Source of the DNA: an uncultured Saprospiraceae bacterium
GTDB taxonomy: Bacteria; Bacteroidota; Bacteroidia; Chitinophagales; Saprospiraceae
DNA: 64,000 nt
Assembly: GCA_938007965.1 (NCBI GenBank)
Contig: CALLMH010000063.1
Coordinates: 1-64,000, forward strand
Direction: 5' to 3'
The notes under the pieces are model-generated. The model had not been told where the DNA came from. It did not search any database and saw only the letters and a list, made by a program, of their open reading frames with translations. This document shows, one piece after another, positions 46,934 to 56,825 of this stretch; the stretch's first letter is position 1, and each line of letters starts with the position of its first letter. Both the position numbers and the translations under genes were made by a program.

Positions 46934-48238
46934 TTAATTGCCAGCTTGAGCTGCATCCATTTTCGCTTTATATTCAGCTACTTTATCCATCTTACTGCTT
47001 CTTGCGTAGATTTCTTTTAATGCAATAAGTGTATTTAAGTCTTTACCGTTCATTCCTTCTGCTTTCAAGAAATAAGGCATTGCCTCATTAAAGTATCCAT
47101 CCATCTTAGCTTTTAATGCATCGTACTTTTTAGTACCCGCTGCAGAAAAATCATTGGCCAATTCATTGATTGCTCCAGTAAGAGAAGCTGCTTTGTTATA
47201 ATATAAAGCTCCTTGAGAATATACTGCATCAAAGTTCGTAGGATCTTTTTCCAATGCTTGAGAGTAGTATTTCATAGCCTCATCGAAGTATTCGTCCGCT
47301 TTTGCAGTATTACCGGCAGTTCGCTCTGTTTGATTCAGTTGATCATATACATTACCAAGAGTCGTGTATATAGTTACATTGTCTGGCTCTTTTTCTAGTG
47401 CAGATTTCAATTTGTCAGTAAGTATATCGAGCTTACCTTCTGTTAGGTAGTAATTGATCTCTGCAAATAACAATCCTGTATCATCTGGAAATGCTTCTCT
47501 ACCTTTTTCTAAGAAACCGACAGCTTTTTCTTTATCTTCAGTTGCATAGATATTATATAGTGCTTCGTATACGAGAGCTTTATCTGTACCCATTGCCACT
47601 AACTCCTCTAATACTGGAGCGGCTTCTAGACCTTTCTTTCCATAGTATCCTGATGCTCCTGTGTAGAAGTAATGATCTTTCTTATCTGCCTCTACATCGA
47701 GTCTAGATTCTCCACCGTTAGCACTTAGTACTTTATACACTTCTATTGCTTGGTTAAAGTAATCGAAAGCATTCGCATAGTCTGGAGTTTGAAAGAAGTA
47801 TATCGCTAGATTATTGATATGTCCCTCCAAGGCTTGCATTCCTTTTAGTGCATCTTTTTTCACATTTCCCTTCTCCGCATTTGCGTGAGCTGTTTTGAAT
47901 GCGTCGAAAGCTTTGGCACCATATTCTCCGTGAGTAATTACGTAATTAGGATCGATTAACTTAGCATTAATTTCTGCTGATAATACTTGATTGTAACCTT
48001 CTCCAAGAGCATTGTAATTCTTAGCCTTTGATTTCACTTCTTCATCTTCGAATGCCTTCTCGATCAGCATTAATCCTTCGTCGAGATCACCTGCGTTTGC
48101 TACTGCATTTTGGCCATATTTTGCAAGCAATTTGGCACCCTTTTTCAATGCCTTTTTACCTTCTTGAGCATTGATTGATCCTACTACAAGTATAAAACTT
48201 AGTAGTCCGAGAGCTAATTTTTTCATAGATATATTCAT
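46934..48238 (-). CDS. Periplasmic TPR-repeat protein
   Basis: 434 residues. Signal peptide to about 25 (GSINAQ), so exported. The rest is helical TPR repeats, the clearest being TIYTTLGNVYDQLNQ...ADEYFDEAMKYYSQALEKDPTNFDAVYSQGALYYNKA near 290-350. No catalytic domain. TPR proteins of this size support complex assembly; the partner is unknown. It lies 229 bases downstream of gyrA on the same strand, an arrangement I recall from other Bacteroidota. Start at 48238 or, equally well, four codons later (MKKLALG). A strong terminator follows. Confidence 0.85.
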   Translation of the reverse strand: MNISMKKLALGLLSFILVVGSINAQEGKKALKKGAKLLAKYGQNAVANAGDLDEGLMLIEKAFEDEEVKSKAKNYNALGEGYNQVLSAEINAKLIDPNYVITHGEYGAKAFDAFKTAHANAEKGNVKKDALKGMQALEGHINNLAIYFFQTPDYANAFDYFNQAIEVYKVLSANGGESRLDVEADKKDHYFYTGASGYYGKKGLEAAPVLEELVAMGTDKALVYEALYNIYATEDKEKAVGFLEKGREAFPDDTGLLFAEINYYLTEGKLDILTDKLKSALEKEPDNVTIYTTLGNVYDQLNQTERTAGNTAKADEYFDEAMKYYSQALEKDPTNFDAVYSQGALYYNKAASLTGAINELANDFSAAGTKKYDALKAKMDGYFNEAMPYFLKAEGMNGKDLNTLIALKEIYARSSKMDKVAEYKAKMDAAQAGN

Positions 48239-48466
48239 TTTTAATTATTGTTTTACCCGTCTGGGCTTTTGTTAATTCATATTGAAGACGGATATTGTCA
48301 TTACTTTGTGTTTAAAATCTGTTAAAGACTCTGCACAAAAATGTTAAAAATTACTGAATTAATATTAATCCAACCGTGTGAAATCTCTATCAGAATCTTA
48401 AATCAGATAGACATTCCCCTATTTCTACCATTTTTAATAAAATCTAAGAAGTAATTTTCATTCGAT

Positions 48467-50938
48467 TTATTCTTCTTCGTCGCTGTTTTCATCTCTTCTT
48501 ATTACGGCTACATCGGCGATACTATCTTTTTTACCGAGATTGATTACTCGCACACCTTGCGTAGCTCTTCCCATTACTCTGAGATCTGCAGCTGCCATTC
48601 TGATCATGATTCCATCTACTGTAGTAATCATGAGATGATCATATGTCGTTACATATTTAACCGCTACCACTTTACCCGTCTTATCGGTTACATTCATCGT
48701 TTTTACCCCTTTACCGCCTCTGTTTGTGATTCGGTATTCTTCTAATGCTGATCGCTTACCACTCCCCTTCTCAGAGATTACGAATATCGTCACTTCTGGA
48801 TCTGCAGAATTTACAGATAGCATTCCTACGACTACATCATTCTTATCATCATCTAATCTGATTCCTCTTACTCCGGCAGCTGATCGTCCCATAGCTCTTA
48901 CTTTTTCTTCTGGGAATCTTATCGCTCTACCATTTCTATTTGCTATTACGATATCGTTCTGACCATTACTTAGTTTAGCTTCTAACAACTCGTCGCCTTC
49001 ATTGATCGTAATGGCATTGATACCATTCGTTCTTGGTCTGGAGAATTTCTCCATTAAGGTCTTCTTCACGAGTCCTTTTTTAGTACAGAAGAATACATAG
49101 TTATTATTCAACCATTCTTCATCGGTAAGGTCTTTGACTATGATATAAGATCTTACTTTATCGTCTTTCGGCATCTGGATTATATTTTGTATCACCCTAC
49201 CCGCTGATGTCTTACTAGCTTCTGGAATCTCATATGCTCTTAGCCAGAAACATCTTCCTTTCTCTGTAAATAGAAGAATGTAATTGTGTGCATCCGCTAC
49301 GAATAAGTGCTCTACAGAGTCCGTATTCCTAGTCTTACTTCCTCTAGAACCTCTACCACCTCTTGATTGTGATTTATATTCAGATGACTTAGTCCTTTTG
49401 ATATATCCCAAATTTGAAATAGAAATTACTACCTCCTCATTTGGAATCATGTCTTCTATGCTGATCTCATCATCGGCATAGCTGATATCCGTTCTTCTTT
49501 CGTCACCGAACCTTTCATTGATATCATCCAATTCCTTTTTGATAATATCTCTTTGCATATCTTCATTCGCTAAGATCTCTTTGTAGTGCGCGATCTTTTT
49601 CTGCAGTTCGTCGTACTCTGCTTGGATCTTATCCACTTCTAGACTTACGAGCTTCTGCAATCTCATCTCCAAGATCGCTTTTGCTTGAATCTCGGACAAC
49701 TCAAAGGCGGATATTAATCCATCTTTAGCTTCTTCGACTGTTTTCGATTTTCTTATGATGGCAATCACCTCATCTATATTTGCCAAGGCGATCAATAACC
49801 CCTCAAGGATATGTGCTCTTTCTTCCGCTTTTTTGAGATCGTACTGTGTTCTTCTGACGATGACCTCAAGTCTAAATTTAATAAACTCTTCAATGATCTG
49901 CTTAAGATTGAGCATTTGTGGTCTACCATCTACCAATGCGATATTATTCACACCGAAAGAAGACTGAAGCGCCGTGTATTTGTATAGTTTACTTAATACG
50001 ACACTCGCCATGCCATCACGTTTTACTTCCACTACTATTCTGAGACCGTTTCTATCAGATTCATCTCTTAGATCTCTGATTCCTTCGATTTTACCATCAT
50101 TTACGAGTTCCGCCATCTTCGCTACGAGCGTCGCCTTATTTACTTGGTACGGTATCTCGGTAATGATGATCGACTCCATATTATTGGAATTGGTTTCGAT
50201 CTCCGCTTTTCCTCTCACCACGATACGGCCTCTTCCCGTTTCGAAAGCATCTTTGACCCCTCCATAACCAAATATGGTCCCTCCTGTTGGAAAGTCAGGT
50301 GCTTTTATGTGTTCCATCAATTCTGGAATGGTAATCTCGGGATTGTCAATTGCTGCCTTTGTTCCAGCAATCACCTCACTTAGATTATGAGGCAACATAT
50401 TCGTCGCCATACCTACCGCAATACCCGAAGCACCATTTACGAGGAGGTTAGGATATCTTGTTGGAAGTACCGTTGGCTCTTCTAATGAATCATCAAAATT
50501 AAGTGCCCAGTCGACGGTGTCTTTTTTGATATCTGTCAATAATTCATCTGATATCCTCTGCAATCTTGCCTCCGTATATCGCATTGCAGCTGGACTATCT
50601 CCATCCATAGACCCAAAGTTACCCTGACCATCTACCAGTGGATACCTCAGTGACCAATACTGAGCCATTCTTACCATAGAGTCATATACAGAAGTATCTC
50701 CGTGTGGGTGATATTTTCCTAGTACCTCTCCGACTATTCTCGCAGATTTCTTGTGTGCTTTGGAGAACGAAAGCCCCAAATCAGACATTCCATACAGAAC
50801 TCTTCGGTGAACAGGCTTCAATCCATCCCTTACATCTGGCAGTGCCCTCGACACAATAACTGACATCGAGTAATCGATGTAAGCTGACTTCATTTCGTCT
50901 TCTATACTAATTGGTATAATACGTTGATCGTTAGCCAT
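48467..50938 (-). CDS. gyrA: DNA gyrase subunit A
   Basis: 823 residues. Catalytic tyrosine Y121 in AMRYTEARL. The quinolone-determining region reads [10 protein letters not shown] (D81 to D86), so the E. coli Ser83 position is Thr82. The C-terminal beta-pinwheel (about 510-810) has the GyrA box QSRGGRG, which separates it from ParC. It introduces negative supercoils with GyrB. Acidic tail ([10 protein letters not shown]) is short. A TACTTTTG box lies upstream, 35 bases from the start. Monocistronic or leading into the downstream TPR gene. Confidence 0.98.
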   Translation of the reverse strand: MANDQRIIPISIEDEMKSAYIDYSMSVIVSRALPDVRDGLKPVHRRVLYGMSDLGLSFSKAHKKSARIVGEVLGKYHPHGDTSVYDSMVRMAQYWSLRYPLVDGQGNFGSMDGDSPAAMRYTEARLQRISDELLTDIKKDTVDWALNFDDSLEEPTVLPTRYPNLLVNGASGIAVGMATNMLPHNLSEVIAGTKAAIDNPEITIPELMEHIKAPDFPTGGTIFGYGGVKDAFETGRGRIVVRGKAEIETNSNNMESIIITEIPYQVNKATLVAKMAELVNDGKIEGIRDLRDESDRNGLRIVVEVKRDGMASVVLSKLYKYTALQSSFGVNNIALVDGRPQMLNLKQIIEEFIKFRLEVIVRRTQYDLKKAEERAHILEGLLIALANIDEVIAIIRKSKTVEEAKDGLISAFELSEIQAKAILEMRLQKLVSLEVDKIQAEYDELQKKIAHYKEILANEDMQRDIIKKELDDINERFGDERRTDISYADDEISIEDMIPNEEVVISISNLGYIKRTKSSEYKSQSRGGRGSRGSKTRNTDSVEHLFVADAHNYILLFTEKGRCFWLRAYEIPEASKTSAGRVIQNIIQMPKDDKVRSYIIVKDLTDEEWLNNNYVFFCTKKGLVKKTLMEKFSRPRTNGINAITINEGDELLEAKLSNGQNDIVIANRNGRAIRFPEEKVRAMGRSAAGVRGIRLDDDKNDVVVGMLSVNSADPEVTIFVISEKGSGKRSALEEYRITNRGGKGVKTMNVTDKTGKVVAVKYVTTYDHLMITTVDGIMIRMAAADLRVMGRATQGVRVINLGKKDSIADVAVIRRDENSDEEE

Positions 50939-50972
50939 TTATATACAATTTTTTATTTTCAATATTAGTTTA

Positions 50973-50980
50973 CAAAAGTA
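50973..50980 (-). promoter_or_regulatory. -7 box of gyrA
   Basis: Minus strand reads TACTTTTG, fitting TAnnTTTG, about 35 bases before the start codon. No -33 TTG at correct spacing. Confidence 0.45.
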
Positions 50981-51164
50981 CACAAAAAACATGGTAAAAA
51001 GAAGTAAAGTTGGCGGTAGTATTTTATGTGATAAAGTACATATTTTGTGTTACTGACCAAGTACATGGGGTGTACGATCGAAGGAGGTCTTACGTCATGC
51101 AAAAAGACTCACTGAGCCAATAAAGATTCGATTTGGTAAAACAAGCGAATGGAGAAGTTAAATA

Positions 51165-51199
51165 TTAAAAAACCCCATCAAGCTTCGCCTAATGGGGGT
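51165..51199 (-). terminator. Rho-independent terminator of the lamin-tail protein gene
   Basis: Stem ccccat/atgggg (51173-51178 with 51092-type partner 51192-51197) and a T run on the minus strand (plus A run 51167-51172). Confidence 0.75.
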
Positions 51200-51223
51200 C
51201 TATCCTATACTATTTCTATCTAG

Positions 51224-52945
51224 TTATTTCACGAATGAAATCGTCTTCGCTTTTTCATTATTTTTTAGCACAAGTATGTATCTACCACTTGCCAAAGTAC
51301 TGACATCTATTGATCGGTTAAATGATCCAGAAATCATCTTTTGTCCTAATTGATTGTACACATCGAATGACTGTATCGTCACATCTGAAGTGACATTCAG
51401 TCTATCAGAAACTGGATTAGGATATACTTGGAAACTACCCTCTAATTCCTCTGTGCTTAAGAACGTAAAAAAGTCATTGATATATCTTGGGAACATTTGG
51501 TACCCTTCATTATGTGGTGCACTGTTGTCGAATTGTCCTCCGATACCGATGATAACAAGGTCGTATGCTTCAGTCTGCCCATAGATAGGAATTTCCGTTC
51601 CTGCGATCTCTGTATCGTTATCTATTCTTGCAGTAATCGTGCCTCCGTCCTCTGTTTCAAAATCAACGTTGAACGAACCACCACTCGCATCCCACTGTGA
51701 TATATCTACAAATCTTACAGGCACGGTCTCTATCAATTTAGATTCCGTAGATTCATCGAGCACGCTCACTCCTCCTGTAAATTGGAGTGGATTATCACTA
51801 CTTACTAATTCTACTGCATTGGCACTCAACTGCAACAACCCATTGAAGTGTCCGATAAAACCTGTAGCTCTAATCAGATCTCCCTCCGCATATGCATATC
51901 CTAGATCTCCACCTGAGAATAAGCCCAATGCATCACCACTCTCATCAATAAGTGCAAATTGTAGACCACTGCCACTTAGATTGGCTCCGTGTACTACGCC
52001 CTCTACTGTACATTGCACACCTGTAGAGTCAGGTAATCCGTCGGCATCAATCGTGTTGACCAATCCGATATCATACACTGGAATAGTAGGCTCTACGGGC
52101 CCCATAACAGTTACTGTACCCACCATTCCTAATCCTACATGAGGATCACATTGATAATCGTAGACACCTTCTATAGTGAATGTATAATCAAATATCCAAT
52201 CTCCAGAAGACGCCATCCCGTTAAAAAATCCTTCTGGATTATTAGGATATGTTTCTAGCGATCCATTTACATTATGGAATCCTTGCACATTCATCCACCT
52301 TACAGATTCACCTACATTGATTACGAGATCTGCGGGTGTAAATTTATTACTCGACACCTCTACGATATGATCAGGCACGAATACACATGAAGAAGAATTA
52401 GCCTCATTAGGTGTACCTAAGAATGCTACTCCATTTACCATAACACCAAGATCATTGGTAGAAACACCCCAGTTACCTCCAATAGAATTATCAGAAGTAA
52501 TATCGCACAATTCTATTGTCGCACCAGCACCATCTGTCCCTGCATCAAAATCAGGCCAATCTCCGCCGTCTTCGTATGTAACCTCATCGATCAATTGACC
52601 AGTAGGACTAGAGATTGCGATACGTTCTCCACCATTATTTGTAGCTATTCTTTCTATCTCGATAGCCTCTACACCTAGTACAGTCATGATGGCTGTAGGG
52701 TTGATCGCTAAGATCGCGTATGATCCAGCATCGATGCTACCACTTATGATCGTATCAGATGCATTGTCTTCTATAATATATCCCGCTAAATCAATAGTAG
52801 CTCCTGTCTCATTATACAATTCAATATATTCTAATGAATCTGCTCCAGACTCTGGCGGATTGTAACTAATTTCTGATATAACGAGTTGCGCCGAAGTCAT
52901 CGTTGAGATCAAAAGAAAGGCAAGGAAAGGTAAAATTCTTTTCAT
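51224..52945 (-). CDS. Secreted lamin-tail / cupredoxin protein with T9SS tail
   Basis: 573 residues. Signal peptide 1-19 (TSAQ). A lamin-tail domain (about 20-130: ISYNPPESGADSLEYIELYN, IDLAGYII). A cupredoxin-like domain (about 190-285) carries the four type 1 copper ligands H224, C266, H269 and M274 in FHN and YQCDPHVGLGM. A third beta domain (about 290-395, GVQCTVEGVVHGANL...FALIDESGDALGLF) resembles an OB-type domain seen with nucleases. The end (about 500-573, FQVYPNPVSDRLN...SGRYILVLKN) is a type A sorting tail. Function unknown; electron carrier or copper binding at the surface are options. Own terminator; next gene is 363 bases upstream. Confidence 0.88.
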   Translation of the reverse strand: MKRILPFLAFLLISTMTSAQLVISEISYNPPESGADSLEYIELYNETGATIDLAGYIIEDNASDTIISGSIDAGSYAILAINPTAIMTVLGVEAIEIERIATNNGGERIAISSPTGQLIDEVTYEDGGDWPDFDAGTDGAGATIELCDITSDNSIGGNWGVSTNDLGVMVNGVAFLGTPNEANSSSCVFVPDHIVEVSSNKFTPADLVINVGESVRWMNVQGFHNVNGSLETYPNNPEGFFNGMASSGDWIFDYTFTIEGVYDYQCDPHVGLGMVGTVTVMGPVEPTIPVYDIGLVNTIDADGLPDSTGVQCTVEGVVHGANLSGSGLQFALIDESGDALGLFSGGDLGYAYAEGDLIRATGFIGHFNGLLQLSANAVELVSSDNPLQFTGGVSVLDESTESKLIETVPVRFVDISQWDASGGSFNVDFETEDGGTITARIDNDTEIAGTEIPIYGQTEAYDLVIIGIGGQFDNSAPHNEGYQMFPRYINDFFTFLSTEELEGSFQVYPNPVSDRLNVTSDVTIQSFDVYNQLGQKMISGSFNRSIDVSTLASGRYILVLKNNEKAKTISFVK

Positions 52946-53308
52946 TCTATTATATTTTAGGTTGATTATTGATAAATTGATTTGATAAAAATAGTAAATA
53001 TATTACTACGTAGATAACGAATTAAAATTTAAGACGTATTTCCAGATATCGTATTCGCTGATTCCTATAATCAATGTTCCCATTATAGATTTTTTTGACA
53101 AATCCTGAAACCGGTTGATCCAACTACATCACTTTATGACGATGATCTAACCGATTTGGAAAATTCGAATAAAACAACAAGTGGTTATGGATCTTAAAAT
53201 TCGAATATAATTATAGATGGCCATTATGAATCGTTAATTACTGATAAGAAAAAATGGACTGACTCAATTAAGAATCAGCCCATTATTTATTTCAAAAGAA
53301 CCGAGGTA
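52946..53308. other. Spacer between two minus-strand surface-protein genes
   Basis: No gene. Contains the Oar-like receptor's terminator at 53249-53284 and presumably the lamin-tail gene's promoter; no clear -7 box. No copy of either repeat family. Confidence 0.5.
53249..53284 (-). terminator. Terminator of the Oar-like receptor gene
   Basis: Arms 53253-53262 and 53275-53284 with one G-T pair; T run on the minus strand (plus A run 53249-53254). Confidence 0.75.
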
Positions 53309-56300
53309 TTAGTTAAAGATATATCTCAAACCAACTCTTGCCCTCCATCTAGATATTCTATCAGAAATTCCAAACCTCTCATTTCCTAGATCAGACTCTG
53401 TGAATGTAAATGTAGGTGTAGTACCATCAGCTTCCAAACCTTGATAGTTAAGAATTCTGTATGCAAATGGATTCCCGTATTGTACACCCCAATCGCTATT
53501 AATCATATTTCCAAAGTTGAATATATCAAGAGATAATTGCAGCTTATTGGTTTTTCCACCAATGTTAGTCCCTATATCTTGTAAGATTCTAATATCAAGA
53601 GTATGGACAAATGGAGTTCTATTTGAGTTTCTAGTAGCGTATTCTCCTCTATTTGAACTTAGATATGAATCTTCATTTATGAAATTATCCAAGGCAGCCC
53701 ACTGATCCGCTGCAGAAAATGTTACTTCACCAGCATCATTTGTAATATCTACTAGAGAGATATCATCAGCACCACTTGGGATATAGATCAAATCTCTTTC
53801 TCTACTTGTACTTCCTGACTCTCTACTTAGATTTACATTGTTGTATACATATGAATATAGTTCACCTGATTGTCCATTATAGAATGCAGAGATAGTTGTG
53901 TTGAACAATCCATTATTAGTCCAGTCGATCTCGTATCCTGCTCCTGCGATAAGTCTTGATCCAGGTGAAAAGTCAGATCTTCCAATCATAGGATTATTAC
54001 GACCATCTACGTTGAAAGATCCTCTCCATTGTGAAGAGTTCTGAGATGATGTACCCTCAATCAGAGATTCTGCATCTCCTACTGAGTATGCTACCATAAG
54101 ATTAAGTCCATTACTAAATACTTTATCTAATTTAGTAGTAAAATTATATGCATATCCTTCATTAGTATTAGTTCCTAGATATACGGCTGTGTAGGTATCG
54201 TCTATTCTTGAGTTAGTATAGATTGGTCTGTCATCTCCTCCATTGGTCCAGTTATAAGCAACTTCAGTGTCACTGTTTACATTTTTGTACAATACATTGT
54301 TCAATGTTTTCGTGTACATACCTTCTACACTGAAGTTCCATCCCTGACCAAATTCTTGATCAACAGCCAAACTAGTTCTAAATACTTGTGGGTACTTGAA
54401 ATTAGACGCAAATAAATCAACTTGACCTGCAGGTATAGTGACATTTGGATTAGTATACTGTGCTTGAGGATCCGCTATGAACTTCACATCTCCATCGATA
54501 TCTCTCTCATCAAGACCTCCAATAGTTACTCCATTGTTAGTATACATACCACCTGGCCATACGAAAGGTACTCTACTTGTAAATATACCTAATCCACCTC
54601 TTATGGTAGTCTTGTCAGACAATTGGTAATTAGCGCCAATTCTAGGAGAAATCATTAGCTGTCCAGATGGAGCTTCACCACCTACTGTTCCTTCAAGATC
54701 GTATTGAGCTTCCAGGAGAGGAAGTGTTTCTGTATTAAATGATGCATCTACATTTGGGCTATCCTGCAATATTGGAACATCTAATCTCAATCCTCCTGTA
54801 AGTGTAAATTTGCTAGATACATTCCATTCGTCTTGGATGTAGAAACCAAACTGAGCTGCACCAAACTCTGCCGCTGCAGCTGATCCATCACCTGTAATTT
54901 CATCTACAAGAGAGTAAGATCTATCATAGTTAAATGCATTTCCGTCATAGAAATCCTGAACAGATCCAAATCTATATGCTCCGAAATTCTGTCTGATAAA
55001 GAGGTTGTAAAAACTGATGATCTCATTATGAGTACCAACAGTAAATGTATGGTCACCTTTATAAATCTTGAAATTATCAGTAATAGTTAGGATATTTTGG
55101 TCAAGTGCATTTGCAGTTGAAAAAGCCTCACTTCCAAAGAAGATCTGTCCATCACCATCATTGATTCTTACGTTAGGAAAATCTTGTCCTATTGGGTCTC
55201 TATCATCTCTCACCGTCGTATATCCAACGATTAAGTTGTTAGAATACTTAGATCCAAAACTAGAGCTTAGCTCGATTGCTGATGCATTTGTAGTTGTTGG
55301 GAAGAAAACTCCATTATTTTCAAAGTTGATTGAAGTTCTACCAGAACCGTTGACATTCAACTGCTCACCCTTAGTATATTGATGTCTAAAGGATATGTTG
55401 TGATCTTTATTTATATTGTAATTCAGTTTACCAAATATTCTAGTACCGTCTAATCTATCTGCTTTAGACCCAAAAGTTCCAGCTTCATATCCATACTCAT
55501 CTCTTAGAAACTGGCTCAATTCGTTAAGACCAGCTTCATCAGTATCACCTTCATATTCTTCTATATTGAACGGCACTGGAGTTTCATCTTTTTGGATTTC
55601 AGCATTGACAAAGAAAAACAGCTTATCCTTGATTATTGGTCCACCTAGTGATGCACCCAATAGAGTACTAGAAAACTCATCTAATTTTTCTCCCTCAGCA
55701 TCTTCTCCTATCCTCTTCAATAGTGTTCCATTTGTTTTTCCAGCCAATCCTTCATTTTGCATAAAGTAATACGCTGAACCTTTGAATTCATTAGTACCTG
55801 ACTTAGTTACGGCATTGATACCACCACCTGCAAATCCACCATAAGATACATCATATGGAGATAATACTACTTGGATTTGATCTACTGCATCGATACTGAA
55901 AGGAGCTATGCCTGTCTGTCCTCCATTCTGTCCATTTGAAGCAAGTCCAAAAACATCATTGTTTACAGCACCGTCAATATAGATTGCATTATATCTATTG
56001 TTCTGTCCCGCAAGAGATATACCTCCACCGAAGCTTTCTTTTGCTTGAGGTGTCAATCTTGTAAAATCTTTAAGGTCTCTTCCTAACGTAGGCATATTGA
56101 TGATATCTTGCTCATTGATCTGAGTAGAAGCACCACTGTTAGTACCTGCAGATCCCGCTTGTGCTACGATCATAAGTTCATCAAGTACTACACCTCCCTC
56201 TAAAAGCTTAGCATTTGTTCTCTTCTTCTCACCTAATGCGAGATTAAAACTAGGCAATTGATTGTCACTATATCCAATATAAGAAACGATAAATGTGTAT

Positions 56301-56524
56301 GGCCCACCAACTTTCATATTAGAAAGATTGTATGATCCGTCAATGTCTGTAATGGTTCCGTAAACTGTTCCTGTAGGCGTATGTTTTGCTATAACAGACG
56401 CACCTATAAGTGGAGTATCTGTCTGATCTGTAATAATACCGCTCATAGAAGCAGTAGTTACACCCTGGGCAAACGACAACGTCGTCATCAAGGTCATAAT
56501 GAATAGGAAGTAGAGTTTTTTCAT
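53309..56524 (-). CDS. Oar-like TonB-dependent receptor
   Basis: 1071 residues. Signal peptide 1-20 (SFAQ), a carboxypeptidase-like domain (about 25-115), a plug (about 120-245) with INMPTLGRDLKDFTRLTPQA and VVLSPYDVSYGGFAGGGINAVTKSG, then a large barrel ending GLRYIFN. The last aromatic residue before the end fits an outer-membrane insertion signal. Family members include Oar of Myxococcus; function is uptake or adhesion, unspecified. It is the largest gene here, with a TACCTTTG box 35 bases upstream. Monocistronic by context. Confidence 0.9.
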   Translation of the reverse strand: MKKLYFLFIMTLMTTLSFAQGVTTASMSGIITDQTDTPLIGASVIAKHTPTGTVYGTITDIDGSYNLSNMKVGGPYTFIVSYIGYSDNQLPSFNLALGEKKRTNAKLLEGGVVLDELMIVAQAGSAGTNSGASTQINEQDIINMPTLGRDLKDFTRLTPQAKESFGGGISLAGQNNRYNAIYIDGAVNNDVFGLASNGQNGGQTGIAPFSIDAVDQIQVVLSPYDVSYGGFAGGGINAVTKSGTNEFKGSAYYFMQNEGLAGKTNGTLLKRIGEDAEGEKLDEFSSTLLGASLGGPIIKDKLFFFVNAEIQKDETPVPFNIEEYEGDTDEAGLNELSQFLRDEYGYEAGTFGSKADRLDGTRIFGKLNYNINKDHNISFRHQYTKGEQLNVNGSGRTSINFENNGVFFPTTTNASAIELSSSFGSKYSNNLIVGYTTVRDDRDPIGQDFPNVRINDGDGQIFFGSEAFSTANALDQNILTITDNFKIYKGDHTFTVGTHNEIISFYNLFIRQNFGAYRFGSVQDFYDGNAFNYDRSYSLVDEITGDGSAAAAEFGAAQFGFYIQDEWNVSSKFTLTGGLRLDVPILQDSPNVDASFNTETLPLLEAQYDLEGTVGGEAPSGQLMISPRIGANYQLSDKTTIRGGLGIFTSRVPFVWPGGMYTNNGVTIGGLDERDIDGDVKFIADPQAQYTNPNVTIPAGQVDLFASNFKYPQVFRTSLAVDQEFGQGWNFSVEGMYTKTLNNVLYKNVNSDTEVAYNWTNGGDDRPIYTNSRIDDTYTAVYLGTNTNEGYAYNFTTKLDKVFSNGLNLMVAYSVGDAESLIEGTSSQNSSQWRGSFNVDGRNNPMIGRSDFSPGSRLIAGAGYEIDWTNNGLFNTTISAFYNGQSGELYSYVYNNVNLSRESGSTSRERDLIYIPSGADDISLVDITNDAGEVTFSAADQWAALDNFINEDSYLSSNRGEYATRNSNRTPFVHTLDIRILQDIGTNIGGKTNKLQLSLDIFNFGNMINSDWGVQYGNPFAYRILNYQGLEADGTTPTFTFTESDLGNERFGISDRISRWRARVGLRYIFN

Positions 56525-56825
56525 GTTAAAATTGTTTAAGGTTTAGTTTTATTTAACACAAAGGTACAAGTAAACACTACATATAGAGAATCTTCATATG
56601 AATAAATTGTTAATATTTACTAACATATTTGCTTATATGGAATTTGGATATGTTTTATAATTAAGCCTTAAAACAAAATTTTATTTCAACCAACAAACAT
56701 TGATTAATAAATTATTTTGCATCACTCATATTGAAGTAATGATAATGTGAAAAACTATTTGGATAGGGAACATACTAATTTACATTATTATGAAATTACT
56801 CATATCAAAACAGAGTACATGACGA
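56525..56825. other. Spacer between the Bat operon end and the Oar-like gene
   Basis: 301 bases; holds the Oar-like gene's promoter and the end of the Bat transcript. I saw no clear terminator after batD and no batE-like gene. Confidence 0.5.
56559..56566 (-). promoter_or_regulatory. -7 box of the Oar-like receptor gene
   Basis: Minus strand reads TACCTTTG (TAnnTTTG), about 35 bases before the start; no matching -33 motif. Confidence 0.5.
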
